42,473 nt of DNA from Thermocrispum municipale DSM 44069 (GTDB taxonomy: Bacteria; Actinomycetota; Actinomycetes; Mycobacteriales; Pseudonocardiaceae): positions 194,013-236,485 of the forward strand of contig NZ_ATYT01000003.1 of the NCBI RefSeq assembly GCF_000427825.1, given 5' to 3'. Below, in pieces: positions 24,696 through 33,663 of this stretch (the stretch's first letter is position 1; every line of letters starts with the position of its first letter). Below the pieces are notes generated by a model that saw nothing but the letters and a program-made list of their open reading frames with translations, was not told the origin of the DNA and ran no database searches. The position numbers and the translations under genes are program-made.

Positions 24696-26321
24696 ATGAG
24701 CACGACTCAGACACCCGACCTCGACGCCATCGTCATCGGTGCCGGCTTCGGCGGCATCTACATGCTGCACAAACTGCGCAACGACCTCGGCCTGTCGGTG
24801 CGTGTGTTCGAAAAAGGTGGTGGCGTCGGCGGAACGTGGTACTGGAACAAGTACCCGGGCGCCAAATCCGACACCGAAGGGTTCGTCTACCGCTACTCGT
24901 TCGACAAGGAACTGCTGCGGGAATACGACTGGACCACCCGCTACCTGGACCAGCCGGACGTGCTCGCCTACCTCGAGCACGTGGTCGAGCGCTACGACCT
25001 GGCCCGGGACATCCAGCTGAACACCGAGGTCACCGATGCGATCTTCGACGAGGAGACCGAGCTGTGGCGGGTCACCACGGCCGGGGGAGAAACGCTGACG
25101 GCGCGGTTTCTGGTCACCGCGCTGGGGCTGCTGTCCAGGAGTAACATCCCGGACATCCCCGGCAGGGACTCGTTCGCCGGTCGGCTGGTGCACACCAACG
25201 CCTGGCCGGAGGACCTGGACATCACCGGCAAGCGGGTGGGTGTGATCGGGACCGGGTCGACCGGCACCCAGTTCATCGTCGCCGCCGCGAAGATGGCCGA
25301 GCAGCTGACCGTCTTCCAGCGGACGCCGCAGTACTGCGTCCCGTCCGGCAACGGCCCGATGGACCCGGACGAGGTCGCGCGGATCAAGCAGAACTTCGAC
25401 AGCATCTGGGACCAGGTCCGCAGCTCGACGGTGGCGTTCGGTTTCGAGGAGAGCACGGTCGAGGCGATGAGCGTGTCGGAAAGCGAGCGGCAGCGGGTGT
25501 TCCAGCAGGCATGGGACAAGGGCAACGGTTTCCGCTTCATGTTCGGCACGTTCTGCGACATCGCGACCAACCCGGAGGCGAACGCGGCCGCCGCGGCGTT
25601 CATCCGGAGCAAGATCGCCGAGATCGTCAAGGACCCGGAGACGGCGCGCAAGCTGACGCCGACCGACCTGTACGCGAAGCGCCCGTTGTGCAACGAGGGC
25701 TACTACGAGACCTACAACCGCGACAACGTGAGCCTGGTTTCGCTGAAGGAGACACCGATCGAGGAAATCGTCCCGCAGGGCGTGCGCACGTCCGACGGGG
25801 TGGTGCACGAGCTCGACGTGCTGGTGTTCGCCACCGGCTTCGACGCGGTGGACGGCAACTATCGCGCGATGAATCTGCGCGGTCGCGACGGCCGGCACAT
25901 CAACGAGCACTGGACCGAGGGTCCGACCAGCTATCTGGGCGTCACCAAAGCGGGCTTTCCGAACATGTTCATGATCCTCGGCCCCAACGGCCCGTTCACC
26001 AACCTGCCACCGAGCATCGAGGCGCAGGTCGAGTGGATCAGCGACTTGATCGACAAGGCCACGCGGGAGGGGCTGACCACGGTCGAGCCGACCGCGGACG
26101 CCGAGCGCGAGTGGACCGAGACGTGCGCGGAGATCGCGAACATGACGCTGTTCCCGAAGGCCGACTCGTGGATCTTCGGCGCGAACATCCCGGGCAAGCG
26201 GCACGCGGTGATGTTCTATCTGGGCGGGCTGGGGAACTACCGCCGGCAGCTCGCCGACGTCGCCGATGGCGGCTACCGCGGCTTCCAGCTGCGGGGGGAA
26301 CGAGCGCAGGCCGTCGCTTGA
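24696..26321 (+). CDS. Baeyer-Villiger monooxygenase, cyclohexanone monooxygenase type
   Basis: A 541-residue FAD/NADPH enzyme that inserts oxygen next to a ketone carbonyl. The FAD fold is VIGAGFGGIYMLHKLR near residue 12-27 and the NADPH fold GVIGTGSTGTQFI. The BVMO fingerprint F-x-G-x-x-x-H-T-x-x-W is present as FAGRLVHTNAWP. The stretch LGPNGPFTNLPPSIEAQVEW is typical of the cyclohexanone-monooxygenase branch, and the length matches. The ATG at 24696 follows GGAGGAG. It is the second gene of an operon with the esterase. Its stop codon abuts the stop of the convergent LysR gene inside a 14-base palindrome. Cyclic ketones are the likeliest substrates; linear ketones remain possible. Confidence 0.94.
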   Translation: MSTTQTPDLDAIVIGAGFGGIYMLHKLRNDLGLSVRVFEKGGGVGGTWYWNKYPGAKSDTEGFVYRYSFDKELLREYDWTTRYLDQPDVLAYLEHVVERYDLARDIQLNTEVTDAIFDEETELWRVTTAGGETLTARFLVTALGLLSRSNIPDIPGRDSFAGRLVHTNAWPEDLDITGKRVGVIGTGSTGTQFIVAAAKMAEQLTVFQRTPQYCVPSGNGPMDPDEVARIKQNFDSIWDQVRSSTVAFGFEESTVEAMSVSESERQRVFQQAWDKGNGFRFMFGTFCDIATNPEANAAAAAFIRSKIAEIVKDPETARKLTPTDLYAKRPLCNEGYYETYNRDNVSLVSLKETPIEEIVPQGVRTSDGVVHELDVLVFATGFDAVDGNYRAMNLRGRDGRHINEHWTEGPTSYLGVTKAGFPNMFMILGPNGPFTNLPPSIEAQVEWISDLIDKATREGLTTVEPTADAEREWTETCAEIANMTLFPKADSWIFGANIPGKRHAVMFYLGGLGNYRRQLADVADGGYRGFQLRGERAQAVA

Positions 26322-26364
26322 TCAAGCGTGGGTGGCGCCGTCCTCGGTCGGGGCGGCGCCACCC
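26315..26364 (+). terminator. Hairpin after the BVMO gene, inside the LysR 3' coding end
   Basis: Nine bases past the BVMO stop, GGGTGGCGCCG (26330-26340) pairs with CGGCGCCACCC (26354-26364) in an 11-base stem with a 13-base loop. Just before it, CGCTTGATCAAGCG (26315-26328) is a perfect palindrome containing both genes' stop codons. The stem lies within the coding end of the opposing regulator, so termination of the BVMO transcript is written into that gene. Confidence 0.55.
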
Positions 26365-27242
26365 AGTGCCAGCAACTCGGCGAGCACCGCGCGCAGCGCT
26401 GGGTCGCGGTCGCCGCGACGCCAGGCCGCCCGGAGATCGACTTTTTGCGCAGGGGCGTCGAGCGGCACGAACACCACGTGTGGGTCGGTGACGTTGCGTG
26501 CCACCGACGCGAGCGTGAGATGGCACCCGACCTCGGCGCTGACCAGGGCGATCGCCGTTTGCGTGTCGGGTGCGATCTGCGTGACGTCGGCGACGAAACC
26601 GGCTGCTTGCGCCAGCTGTCGCAACCGGTCCGGCAACACGGCACCCTCGTGGGGCGGCAACGAGACGAACGGATCCTCGGCGAGCTGATCGATGCGGACC
26701 GATCGTGCGGTGGCGAGACGATGTGTCCTCGGCAGCGCGACGGCGAGTTCGTCGGGCATGACCACCCGGGCCTCGATGTCCGCCGGGATCACGTCCCAGC
26801 GGCCGAGTGCGATGTCCGTTTCCCTCCTGACCAGTCTCTTCATCGCGGGTTGGGCGAAGTTCTGGCTGGACAGCTCCAACTCGATGCCGGGGCGGCGGGA
26901 GCGCACGGTGCGGGCCAGCCGCGCCACCAGATCGTGGGTCGACACTCCGGCGAACGCGATCCGCACCAGGCCCGCCTCGGATGTGCCCGCCGCACGGACC
27001 GCCAGCTCGGCCCGGCGCACCGCCGCCAGCACGTCCCGAGCGGGGTCGACCAGCGCCCGGCCGCTCGCGGTGAGGCTCACCGACCGGGTGTTGCGCTCGA
27101 ACAGCCGGGATCCCAGTTCGCGCTCCAGCTGCTTGATCGTGCGGCTCAGCGGTGGCTGCGCCATGTGCAGCCGCTCTGCGGCCCGGCCGAAATGCAACTC
27201 CTCGGCCACGGCGAGAAAAGCGCGGAGCTGGTGGACGTCCAT
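26322..27242 (-). CDS. LysR-family transcriptional regulator
   Basis: A 306-residue LysR regulator. The N-terminal winged helix-turn-helix is standard: MDVHQLRAFLAVAEELHFGR, then AAERLHMAQPPLSRTIKQLE and LGSRLFERNTRSVSLTASG. The effector domain covers residues 90-295 with VRIAFAGVSTHDLVARLA and a tail of Ala-rich helix. The ATG at 27242 gives the conserved family start; longer frames read into the opposite gene. It is divergent from the acyl-CoA dehydrogenase operon across 66 bases holding LysR-type dyads, so it most likely controls that operon and itself. The inducer may be a pathway intermediate such as a dicarboxylate or its CoA ester (inference). Confidence 0.94.
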   Translation of the reverse strand: MDVHQLRAFLAVAEELHFGRAAERLHMAQPPLSRTIKQLERELGSRLFERNTRSVSLTASGRALVDPARDVLAAVRRAELAVRAAGTSEAGLVRIAFAGVSTHDLVARLARTVRSRRPGIELELSSQNFAQPAMKRLVRRETDIALGRWDVIPADIEARVVMPDELAVALPRTHRLATARSVRIDQLAEDPFVSLPPHEGAVLPDRLRQLAQAAGFVADVTQIAPDTQTAIALVSAEVGCHLTLASVARNVTDPHVVFVPLDAPAQKVDLRAAWRRGDRDPALRAVLAELLALGGAAPTEDGATHA

Positions 27243-27243
27243 T

Positions 27244-27306
27244 AGTGACAAGAGAGTATCACTGATCGACACATTTGGTATTGGACTGATCTCAATCAAA
27301 GGTTGA
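27244..27306. promoter_or_regulatory. LysR-type operator region between regulator and acyl-CoA dehydrogenase
   Basis: The short divergent gap is AT-richer than its surroundings. AGTGA at 27244-27248 and TCACT at 27259-27263 form one dyad, TCAATCAAAGGTTGA at 27292-27306 another, and ATTG-N9-CAAT spans 27280-27296. LysR proteins usually bind such T-N11-A dyads beside their own gene. Confidence 0.45.
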
Positions 27307-27308
27307 TA

Positions 27309-28496
27309 GTGAAAGCCATGTACACCGGCAATCCCGACGTCCCCGACGACGTCTTCGCGGACGTCCTCAGCCAGATCGACGACTTCGTGCGCAGCCGCGT
27401 CATTCCGCGCGAACGCGAGATCATGGAAACCGACGCCATTCCCGCCGACCTGCGCCGACAAGCGGCGGAGATGGGGCTGTTCGGCTACGCGATCCCGCAG
27501 AAGTGGGGCGGGCTCGGCCTCGACCTCGTGCAGGACGTCGAGGTTGCCATGACGCTGGGCTACACGTCGCTGTCGCTGCGGTCGATGTTCGGTACCAACA
27601 ACGGCATCGCCGGGCAGGTGCTGGTCGGTTTCGGCACCGACGAGCAGAAGGCCAGGTGGCTTCCCGGAATCGCCTCCGGCGAGATCGTGGCGTCGTTCGC
27701 GCTCACCGAGCCCGGCGCGGGATCGAACCCGGCGAGCCTCCGCACCGCCGCCGAACCGGACGGTGACGGCTGGGTGATCGACGGAACCAAACAGTTCATC
27801 ACCAACGCCACCGACGCCGGGTTGTTCGTCGTGTTCGCGCGCACGCAGCCGCCGTCGGAATCGGGCCCGGGGATCGCGGTTTTCCTGGTCCCGGCGGATG
27901 CTCCGGGCATCACGGTCGGCGCCAAGGACGCCAAGATGGGGCAGGAGGGCTCGAGCACCGCCGAGGTGACCTTCTCCCAGGTCCGGGTGGGGCCGGAGGC
28001 GCTGGTCGGGGGAGACGCGAACGCCGGCTACAAGGCCGCGATGACCTCGCTGGCCCGCGGCCGCATCCACATCGCGGGGCTCGCCGTCGGCACCGCGCAG
28101 CGTGCACTCGACGAATCGGTCAGCTACGCGGCCACGGCGACCCAGGGCGGCACGCCGATCGGTGATTTCCAGTTGGTGCAGGCGATGATCGCCGACCAGC
28201 AGACCGGGGTGCTCGCCGGGCGGGCGATGGTCCGTGAGGCGGCGCGCGCCTACGTCACCGGTGCGGACCGCCGGATCGCGCCGTCCGCGGCGAAGCTGTT
28301 CTGCACGGAGATGGTCGGCAGAGTCGCCGACCTCGCCGTTCAGGTGCACGGTGGCAACGGCTACATGCGCGGTGTGCCGGTCGAGCGCATTTATCGCGAC
28401 GTGCGGCTGATGCGGCTGTACGAGGGCACCAGTGAGATCCAGCGGCTGATCGTCGGTGGTGGTCTGGTCCGGGCGGCCAAGAGGAACGCCGGATGA
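27309..28496 (+). CDS. Acyl-CoA dehydrogenase
   Basis: A flavoprotein of about 395 residues that makes the 2,3-enoyl-CoA. Family features are FALTEPGAGSNPASLRTAA, IDGTKQFITNATDAGLFVVFAR (substrate and FAD contacts), GRIHIAGLAVGTAQRALDES and the C-terminal VQVHGGNGYMRGVPVERIYRDVRLMRLYEGTSEIQR, with the catalytic Glu in YEGTSE. The GTG at 27309 is placed six bases after AAAGG and is the best-supported start; TTG 27303 and ATG 27318 are alternatives. It overlaps the next gene by ATGA, forming an operon with a CoA transferase and a thiolase. In this setting it could act on adipyl-CoA or a related acyl-CoA; the actual chain is not readable. Confidence 0.93.
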   Translation: MKAMYTGNPDVPDDVFADVLSQIDDFVRSRVIPREREIMETDAIPADLRRQAAEMGLFGYAIPQKWGGLGLDLVQDVEVAMTLGYTSLSLRSMFGTNNGIAGQVLVGFGTDEQKARWLPGIASGEIVASFALTEPGAGSNPASLRTAAEPDGDGWVIDGTKQFITNATDAGLFVVFARTQPPSESGPGIAVFLVPADAPGITVGAKDAKMGQEGSSTAEVTFSQVRVGPEALVGGDANAGYKAAMTSLARGRIHIAGLAVGTAQRALDESVSYAATATQGGTPIGDFQLVQAMIADQQTGVLAGRAMVREAARAYVTGADRRIAPSAAKLFCTEMVGRVADLAVQVHGGNGYMRGVPVERIYRDVRLMRLYEGTSEIQRLIVGGGLVRAAKRNAG

Positions 28497-29668
28497 CCCG
28501 GCCGCTGGACGGGATCACCGTCGTCGCGATCGAGCAAGCCGTCGCCGCACCGCTGGCCACCCGCCACCTGGCCGACCTGGGCGCCCGGGTGATCAAGGTC
28601 GAACGGGTGGACGGCGGAGATTTCGCTCGCGGCTACGACCACGCGGTGCACGGGACCGGAGCCCACTTCGTGTGGCTCAACCGGGGCAAGGAGTCGCTTG
28701 CGGTGGATCTCAAGGCGCCGGAAGGTCGCGACGCGGTCCGTCGGATGGTGGCGAAGTCCGACGTGTTCGTGCAGAACCTCGCGCCTGGCGCGCTGGCTCG
28801 TCTCGGGCTCGACGGCCTCCGCGCCGAGCAGCCGGATCTGATCGAGGTGAATCTGTCCGGATTCGGCATCGGCGGTCCGCTGGAGCAGCGCAAGGCGTAC
28901 GACATGCTGATCCAGGCGGAAGCCGGGCTGATCGCCATCACCGGGACGCCGGACGCGCCTGCCAAGACCGGGATCCCGACGGCAGACATCGCGTCCGGGA
29001 TGTATTGCGTGCAAGCGGTGCTGTCGGCGTTGGTGCGGCGGCTGCGCACCGGCGAGGGCGCCACGATCGAGGTGTCGATGTTCGAGGCCACCGTCGAATG
29101 GATGGGTTACGCGCTCTACACCTCGATGTACGCAGGCACTCAACCGGCACGGATGGGACTGAGCCACGCGTCGATCGCACCGTACGACGCGTTCCCCACA
29201 CGCGACGGCCAGGTGCTGATCGGGGTCCAGAACGACACGGGTTGGCGCACCCTGGTCACCGAGGTGCTCGAGGCGCCGTGGCTTGCCGACGATCCCCGCT
29301 TCGTCACCAATGTGCGGCGGGTGGCCAACCGCGCCGAATGCGACGCCGAGGTCGCCGCTCGCACGGCCCGTTGGACGACCGAGCAGCTCGATGCCCGGCT
29401 GGCCGCGGCAGGCGTTCCGGCCGCGCAGCTGAAAAGCGTCGCCGAGGTGGTCGATCACCCGCAGCTGAAGGCGCGCGATCGCTGGCGCAAGGTGGGAACC
29501 GAGCACGCGCAAGTCCGCGCGTTACTGCCGCCGGTAACGTTCTCCGACGTCGAGGCGTCGATGGGCGACGTCCCGGCGCTGGGGCAGCACACCCGCGCCC
29601 TGCTCACCGAGGTGGGCATGGAAGCCGACGAGTTGATAGCCCGCGGTAAGGCCGCGCAAGCACAGTAG
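28493..29668 (+). CDS. CaiB/BaiF-type (class III) CoA transferase
   Basis: A 391-residue family III CoA transferase. Seen are [34 protein letters not shown] at the N-terminus with the conserved pattern, [13 protein letters not shown], the catalytic Asp region [44 protein letters not shown], and [23 protein letters not shown]. These enzymes move CoA between carboxylic acids, usually from succinyl-CoA or acetyl-CoA. Its ATG overlaps the acyl-CoA dehydrogenase stop. Between an acyl-CoA dehydrogenase and a PcaF-type thiolase, its likely job is to activate the acid product (for example a dicarboxylate) for beta-oxidation; that is inferred. Confidence 0.93.
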   Translation: MTRPLDGITVVAIEQAVAAPLATRHLADLGARVIKVERVDGGDFARGYDHAVHGTGAHFVWLNRGKESLAVDLKAPEGRDAVRRMVAKSDVFVQNLAPGALARLGLDGLRAEQPDLIEVNLSGFGIGGPLEQRKAYDMLIQAEAGLIAITGTPDAPAKTGIPTADIASGMYCVQAVLSALVRRLRTGEGATIEVSMFEATVEWMGYALYTSMYAGTQPARMGLSHASIAPYDAFPTRDGQVLIGVQNDTGWRTLVTEVLEAPWLADDPRFVTNVRRVANRAECDAEVAARTARWTTEQLDARLAAAGVPAAQLKSVAEVVDHPQLKARDRWRKVGTEHAQVRALLPPVTFSDVEASMGDVPALGQHTRALLTEVGMEADELIARGKAAQAQ

Positions 29669-29675
29669 GAGAGCC

Positions 29676-30896
29676 ATGTCGGACGTATTCATCGTGGACG
29701 GCGTTCGGACCGCGCAAGGCCGCTACGGCGGCGCGTTGGCCACCATCCGGCCGGACGATCTGGCCGCGCTGGTCGTGGGGGAGGTCGTGCGCCGGGCCGA
29801 CATCGCCGGGGACGCGGTCGACGAGGTGATCCTCGGTGCGGCCAACCAGGCGGGCGAGGACAACCGCAACGTCGCGCGCATGGCGACGCTGCTGGCCGGG
29901 CTGCCGGACGAGGTCCCCGGCTACACCGTGAATCGACTGTGCGCCAGCGGCCTGACCGCGGTCGCGACGGCGGCCAACACCATCCGCGCAGGTGAGGCGG
30001 ACGTCGTGGTCGCCGGTGGCGTCGAGTCGATGACGCGGGCGCCGTGGGTGATGGCCAAACCGGGCACCCCGTGGGCCCGGCCCGGCGAGGTCTCCGACAC
30101 CTCGCTCGGCTGGCGGTTCACCAACCCGACCTTCACCGAGCACGACAAGGCCGTGCCCGCAGATGCCGGGCCGGAGGTGCGCAAGGTGACGCTGTCGATG
30201 GGGGAGACGGCCGAAGAGGTCGCCCGGCTCGACGGCATCACCCGGGAGGAATCCGACGAGTTCGCGCTGCGCAGCCACCAGCGCGCGGTGGCCGCGATCG
30301 ACGCCGGGCGTTTCGAACGGGAAATCGTGCCGGTGGAGGTCGGCGACGAGCAGTTCGCCGTCGACGAAGGCCCTCGCCGCACGACCACGACGGAGAAGCT
30401 GGCCAAGCTTCGGCCGGTGTTCCGCAAGGACGGCATCGTCACGGCCGGATCGTCCTCTCCGCTGTCGGACGGCGCGGCCGCGCTGGTGTTGGCGAGCGAG
30501 GACGCGGTCAAGCGTCACGGCCTCACGCCGCGCGCCCGGGTCGTGGCCGGCGCGAGCGCCGGGGTCGCCCCCAACGTGATGGGGCTCGGTCCGGTTCCCG
30601 CCACCGAGAAGCTGCTCGACCGGGTCGGGCTGACCACCGACGATCTGGACGCGATCGAACTGAACGAGGCGTTCGCCGCGCAGAGCCTCGCGGTCATCCG
30701 GCGCCTCAAGCTCGACCAGGACAAGGTCAACGCCGACGGTGGAGCGATCGCCCTCGGCCATCCGCTGGGCTGCTCCGGAGCGCGCTTGGTCGTCACGCTG
30801 CTGGGCAGGTTGGAACGAGAGGACGCCCGCCGCGGCCTGGCCACGCTGTGCGTCGGCGTCGGCCAGGGTGTGTCGCTGTTGATCGAGCGGGCGTAG
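29676..30896 (+). CDS. Thiolase, beta-ketoadipyl-CoA/acetyl-CoA acyltransferase type
   Basis: A 406-residue thiolase. The nucleophile Cys lies in [19 protein letters not shown] near residue 91, with [31 protein letters not shown] and the second Cys region [17 protein letters not shown]. The segment [24 protein letters not shown] is the form found in PcaF-type enzymes, which split 3-oxoadipyl-CoA into succinyl-CoA and acetyl-CoA. It starts seven bases after the CoA transferase with GGAG in front and ends the operon, followed by a strong hairpin. The family also includes plain acetyl-CoA acetyltransferases, so the C6-dicarboxyl substrate is a hypothesis supported by the neighbours. Confidence 0.94.
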   Translation: MSDVFIVDGVRTAQGRYGGALATIRPDDLAALVVGEVVRRADIAGDAVDEVILGAANQAGEDNRNVARMATLLAGLPDEVPGYTVNRLCASGLTAVATAANTIRAGEADVVVAGGVESMTRAPWVMAKPGTPWARPGEVSDTSLGWRFTNPTFTEHDKAVPADAGPEVRKVTLSMGETAEEVARLDGITREESDEFALRSHQRAVAAIDAGRFEREIVPVEVGDEQFAVDEGPRRTTTTEKLAKLRPVFRKDGIVTAGSSSPLSDGAAALVLASEDAVKRHGLTPRARVVAGASAGVAPNVMGLGPVPATEKLLDRVGLTTDDLDAIELNEAFAAQSLAVIRRLKLDQDKVNADGGAIALGHPLGCSGARLVVTLLGRLEREDARRGLATLCVGVGQGVSLLIERA

Positions 30897-30906
30897 CGGT
30901 CCTGCT

Positions 30907-30946
30907 GCTGGTGGCTCACTCCCGCAAGGCGGGGTGAGCCACCAGC
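30907..30946 (+). terminator. Strong hairpin after the thiolase gene
   Basis: GCTGGTGGCTCAC pairs with GTGAGCCACCAGC, and inside it CCCGC pairs with GCGGG around an AAG loop, giving an 18-pair stem with one unpaired T. It begins eleven bases after the stop. No U tract follows, as usual in high-GC genomes. Confidence 0.85.
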
Positions 30947-30969
30947 GCGCAGGTCACTGGTCCAGCCGC

Positions 30970-31226
30970 ACCGTCAGCGCGTTGTTGCCGGGCGGGTTGC
31001 CGCTGGACCGTGCCGTCGGTGCGGCGCTGAAGCGGCCGGTCGCCGCTGGCCCGAGTCGACGGTGCGGCGCTGGTGGCGGCGCGTGGGTCACTGCCCCGAG
31101 CCGTCAGTGCGGCGATCGTGTCCGCCGGTCGTTGCTGGCCCGAGCTGTCAGTGTGGCGTTGTTGCCGCCGGTCGTTGCTGGCCCGAGCGGTCAGCATGTG
31201 GTCGCCAGTGCCATCAGCGCGGCAGC
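30970..31226. repeat. Tandem array of about 44-base units between convergent genes
   Basis: A word like CCGTCAGTGCGGCG recurs near 30971, 31013, 31057, 31101, 31145 and 31188, at steps of 42-44 bases, with a partial copy at 31211 that contains the stop codon of the GH92 gene. The units end in a segment like GCCGGTCGTTGCTGGCCCGAG, nearly identical in the units starting at 31101 and 31145 and more diverged to the left. It fills the gap between the thiolase terminator and the GH92 stop. No coding frame with a start and ribosome site is supported. Confidence 0.8.
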
Positions 31227-33637
31227 GCCGCCGGGTCGGTCGCCCAGTCGGTGTTCGGCTCGGCCGCAAGCTGGTGATCCAGCCTGCCCCCGCGCGTGGC
31301 CAGAACGCCGCCGTCCCACGAGCGGTCCAGCGCCTTGCCGTTGAGCTTCACCGACCCCACGTAGGGTCGCTCGTCGCCCGCACCGGGCGCGTTGATCACG
31401 ATGTCCGGCCCCTGCGGTCGCTCGATGACCGCGTGCGGGAACAACGGGGCGCCGATCAGCAGGTTCGCCGACCCCGGCTTCTGGGGGTAGAGCCCGAGCG
31501 CCGAGAAGATGTACCAGGCCGACATCGTGCCGAGGTCGTCGTTGCCCGGCAGGCCCTTGGGGCCGGTGCCGTACTGGGTGTTGATGATCTCCCGCACGGT
31601 TTCCTGCGTCTTCCAGGGCTTGCCGAGCGCGTTGTACAGCCAGGGCACGTGGATACCCGGCTCGTTGGTCGGGTCGTACCGCAGCGGGTCACCGCCGCCG
31701 ACCGCCCACGAGCCGTCCGGGTTGTGGAAGAACGCGTCGAGTCGCTCGGCCGCGCGCTCCCGGCCACCCATCGCCTTGGCGAGGCCCTGCACGTCGTGCG
31801 GCACCATCCACGTGTAGGTGGCGCTGGTGCCCTGCGCGAAGCCCGCCTCCGAGCCCGGGTCGAACGGCGTCACCCACGTGCCGTCGGCGTTGCGCGCCTG
31901 GATGTAGCCGGCCTTCTCGGTCGCATTCGGGTTGTAGACGTTGCGCCAGTAGCCCGCGCGCCGGGTCAGCTCCTTCGCCTTACGTGTCTCGCCCAGGTCG
32001 CGTGCCCATTGTGCGAGCGCGTAGTCGGCGAGCGCGTCCTCCAGCGTCTCGGCGGCGCCGCCCCAGCAGTGGCAGACGTCGTGTGGCGCATAGTGCTTCT
32101 TCAGATATTCCGCCAGGTTCGGCCGCTGGCCTTCACACTGGCCTGGGCAGCCCTTGTCCGACAGCCCGTCGGGGTGCGGCACGGTCGCTTGCCGATACAG
32201 CGACTCGAACGCGCCCTTCACGTCGAAGTTGCGCACGCCCATCGCATAGAACGTGGGCAGCGTCGCCGCGGACGGGTCGCCGGTCATCACGTGGGTCGCG
32301 CCGTTGATGTGCACCCACCGATCCCACACGCCGCCGTTCTGCCGCGCGAAGTTGAACAGCGACTGCGCGAAATCACCCGCCACCTTCGGCTTGATCAGTG
32401 CAAGCAACTGGACATGGGCCCGGTACTGGTCCCAGCCGGAGAAGTTGCTGTACTGCGCTTGTTGGCCGCGCTCGATCCGGTGGACACGGCCGTCCATACC
32501 GGGGTAGCGGCCGTCGGCGTCGCTGATGATGTTCGGCTGGAGCAGCGCGTGGTACAGCGCGGTGGTGAAGGCGACGCGCTGGTCAGCAGTGCCACCGTCG
32601 ATCCGGATGCGCTGCAGCTCCCGATCCCATTTCCGCCGGCCGGCCCGCGCCACGTCGTCGACGGTCGCCGACGCCGGGATCTCCTGCCGCAGATTGGCCT
32701 CGGCGCCCGCGAGGCTGACGTAGGAGATGCCGATGCGCATCCGGACGGGCTCTCCGTCGGGGTCGAATCCGACGTAGCCGCCCGAGCCACGGCCCGCGCG
32801 GTCCGCGCCGGTCGCGTACCCCTCGCCGCCGCCGTTCGTGGTGGAGCCCGGCGCCAGCTCGTCGTCGCGCCACGTGCCGTAGCGGGCGAAGTCGTGGTCG
32901 AACGTCGCGCTGAAGTGCAGTTTGTAGTAGCTCTTGCGGTTGTTCTCCCCGCCGTTGGCGCGCCGGCCACAGAACGCTCCGGTCAGCACCCATCCGGTGA
33001 CCTTGCGCTGCTTCGCGTGGATGTCGACGTGGGCGTCCTCGCTGCCGTTGAGCGAGTTGGACACCCGGAACAGCAGGTTCGCCGGTTTGTCGGTGGGGAA
33101 GTCGAACTCGGCGACGCCCGCGCGCTCGCTCACCGCGAGATCGGTGCCGATGCCGGAGGCGAGCTCGAGCGTGTAGCGGCCGGGTGTGGCGCGCTCGTCA
33201 TCGTGCGAGAAGTCGTCGGCGTAGATCTCGTCGGTGGTGTCGGCGGTGGGCGACGATGTGACGTCCTTGGCGATCGGCATGATCGGTACGTCGCCCGCGG
33301 CTCCGGGATGGCAACCGGCGCCGTTGATGTGCGTCAGGCTGAAGCCGCGGATGCGCGTGACGTCGTAGGAATACCCGTTGGCCGCGCCGGTATCGGTCTG
33401 GTCGCCCTTGGTGCTGGTCGGTGACCACGCGATCATGCCGTGCGGCAGGACCGCGCCAGGGTAGGTGTTGCCCCCGTTGGCCGACCCGATCAGCGGGTCC
33501 ACTTCGTTCGACGGCCGCACCTGGTCGGGCGGCTGTGCCGGGCTCGCGGTCGCCGTCAGCACCGAGCCGGCGGTCAGCGCCACGAGCGTTGCGATGACCC
33601 CGGCCTTGCCCGCCCGAACTCGTCGCCCCGTCCCCAC
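31214..33637 (-). CDS. Secreted GH92 alpha-mannosidase
   Basis: An 807-residue secreted glycoside hydrolase family 92 enzyme (mostly calcium-dependent exo-alpha-1,2-mannosidases). The signal peptide is basic then hydrophobic (GVIATLVALTAGSVLTATA) with a cut near ATASPA-Q. Family marks are VDPLIGSANGGNTYPGAVLPHGM at the mature N-terminus, FSLTHINGAGC, YSNFSGWDQYRAHVQLLAL, and the catalytic-base region GNDDLGTMSAWYIFSALGLYP. The GTG at 33637 follows GGGAGGT; longer in-frame starts lack one. It follows a GH20 hexosaminidase on the same strand, but a very stable hairpin lies between them. Likely trims mannose from fungal or host glycans, alongside the hexosaminidase. Confidence 0.94.
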   Translation of the reverse strand: MGTGRRVRAGKAGVIATLVALTAGSVLTATASPAQPPDQVRPSNEVDPLIGSANGGNTYPGAVLPHGMIAWSPTSTKGDQTDTGAANGYSYDVTRIRGFSLTHINGAGCHPGAAGDVPIMPIAKDVTSSPTADTTDEIYADDFSHDDERATPGRYTLELASGIGTDLAVSERAGVAEFDFPTDKPANLLFRVSNSLNGSEDAHVDIHAKQRKVTGWVLTGAFCGRRANGGENNRKSYYKLHFSATFDHDFARYGTWRDDELAPGSTTNGGGEGYATGADRAGRGSGGYVGFDPDGEPVRMRIGISYVSLAGAEANLRQEIPASATVDDVARAGRRKWDRELQRIRIDGGTADQRVAFTTALYHALLQPNIISDADGRYPGMDGRVHRIERGQQAQYSNFSGWDQYRAHVQLLALIKPKVAGDFAQSLFNFARQNGGVWDRWVHINGATHVMTGDPSAATLPTFYAMGVRNFDVKGAFESLYRQATVPHPDGLSDKGCPGQCEGQRPNLAEYLKKHYAPHDVCHCWGGAAETLEDALADYALAQWARDLGETRKAKELTRRAGYWRNVYNPNATEKAGYIQARNADGTWVTPFDPGSEAGFAQGTSATYTWMVPHDVQGLAKAMGGRERAAERLDAFFHNPDGSWAVGGGDPLRYDPTNEPGIHVPWLYNALGKPWKTQETVREIINTQYGTGPKGLPGNDDLGTMSAWYIFSALGLYPQKPGSANLLIGAPLFPHAVIERPQGPDIVINAPGAGDERPYVGSVKLNGKALDRSWDGGVLATRGGRLDHQLAAEPNTDWATDPAALPR

Positions 33638-33663
33638 TCGGCACCTCCCTGACCGGTTGTCTC

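Noticed and set aside
27243-28349. Long minus-strand extension upstream of the LysR start
   Set aside because: The extension is antisense to the acyl-CoA dehydrogenase and the LysR family begins at MDVHQL (27242).
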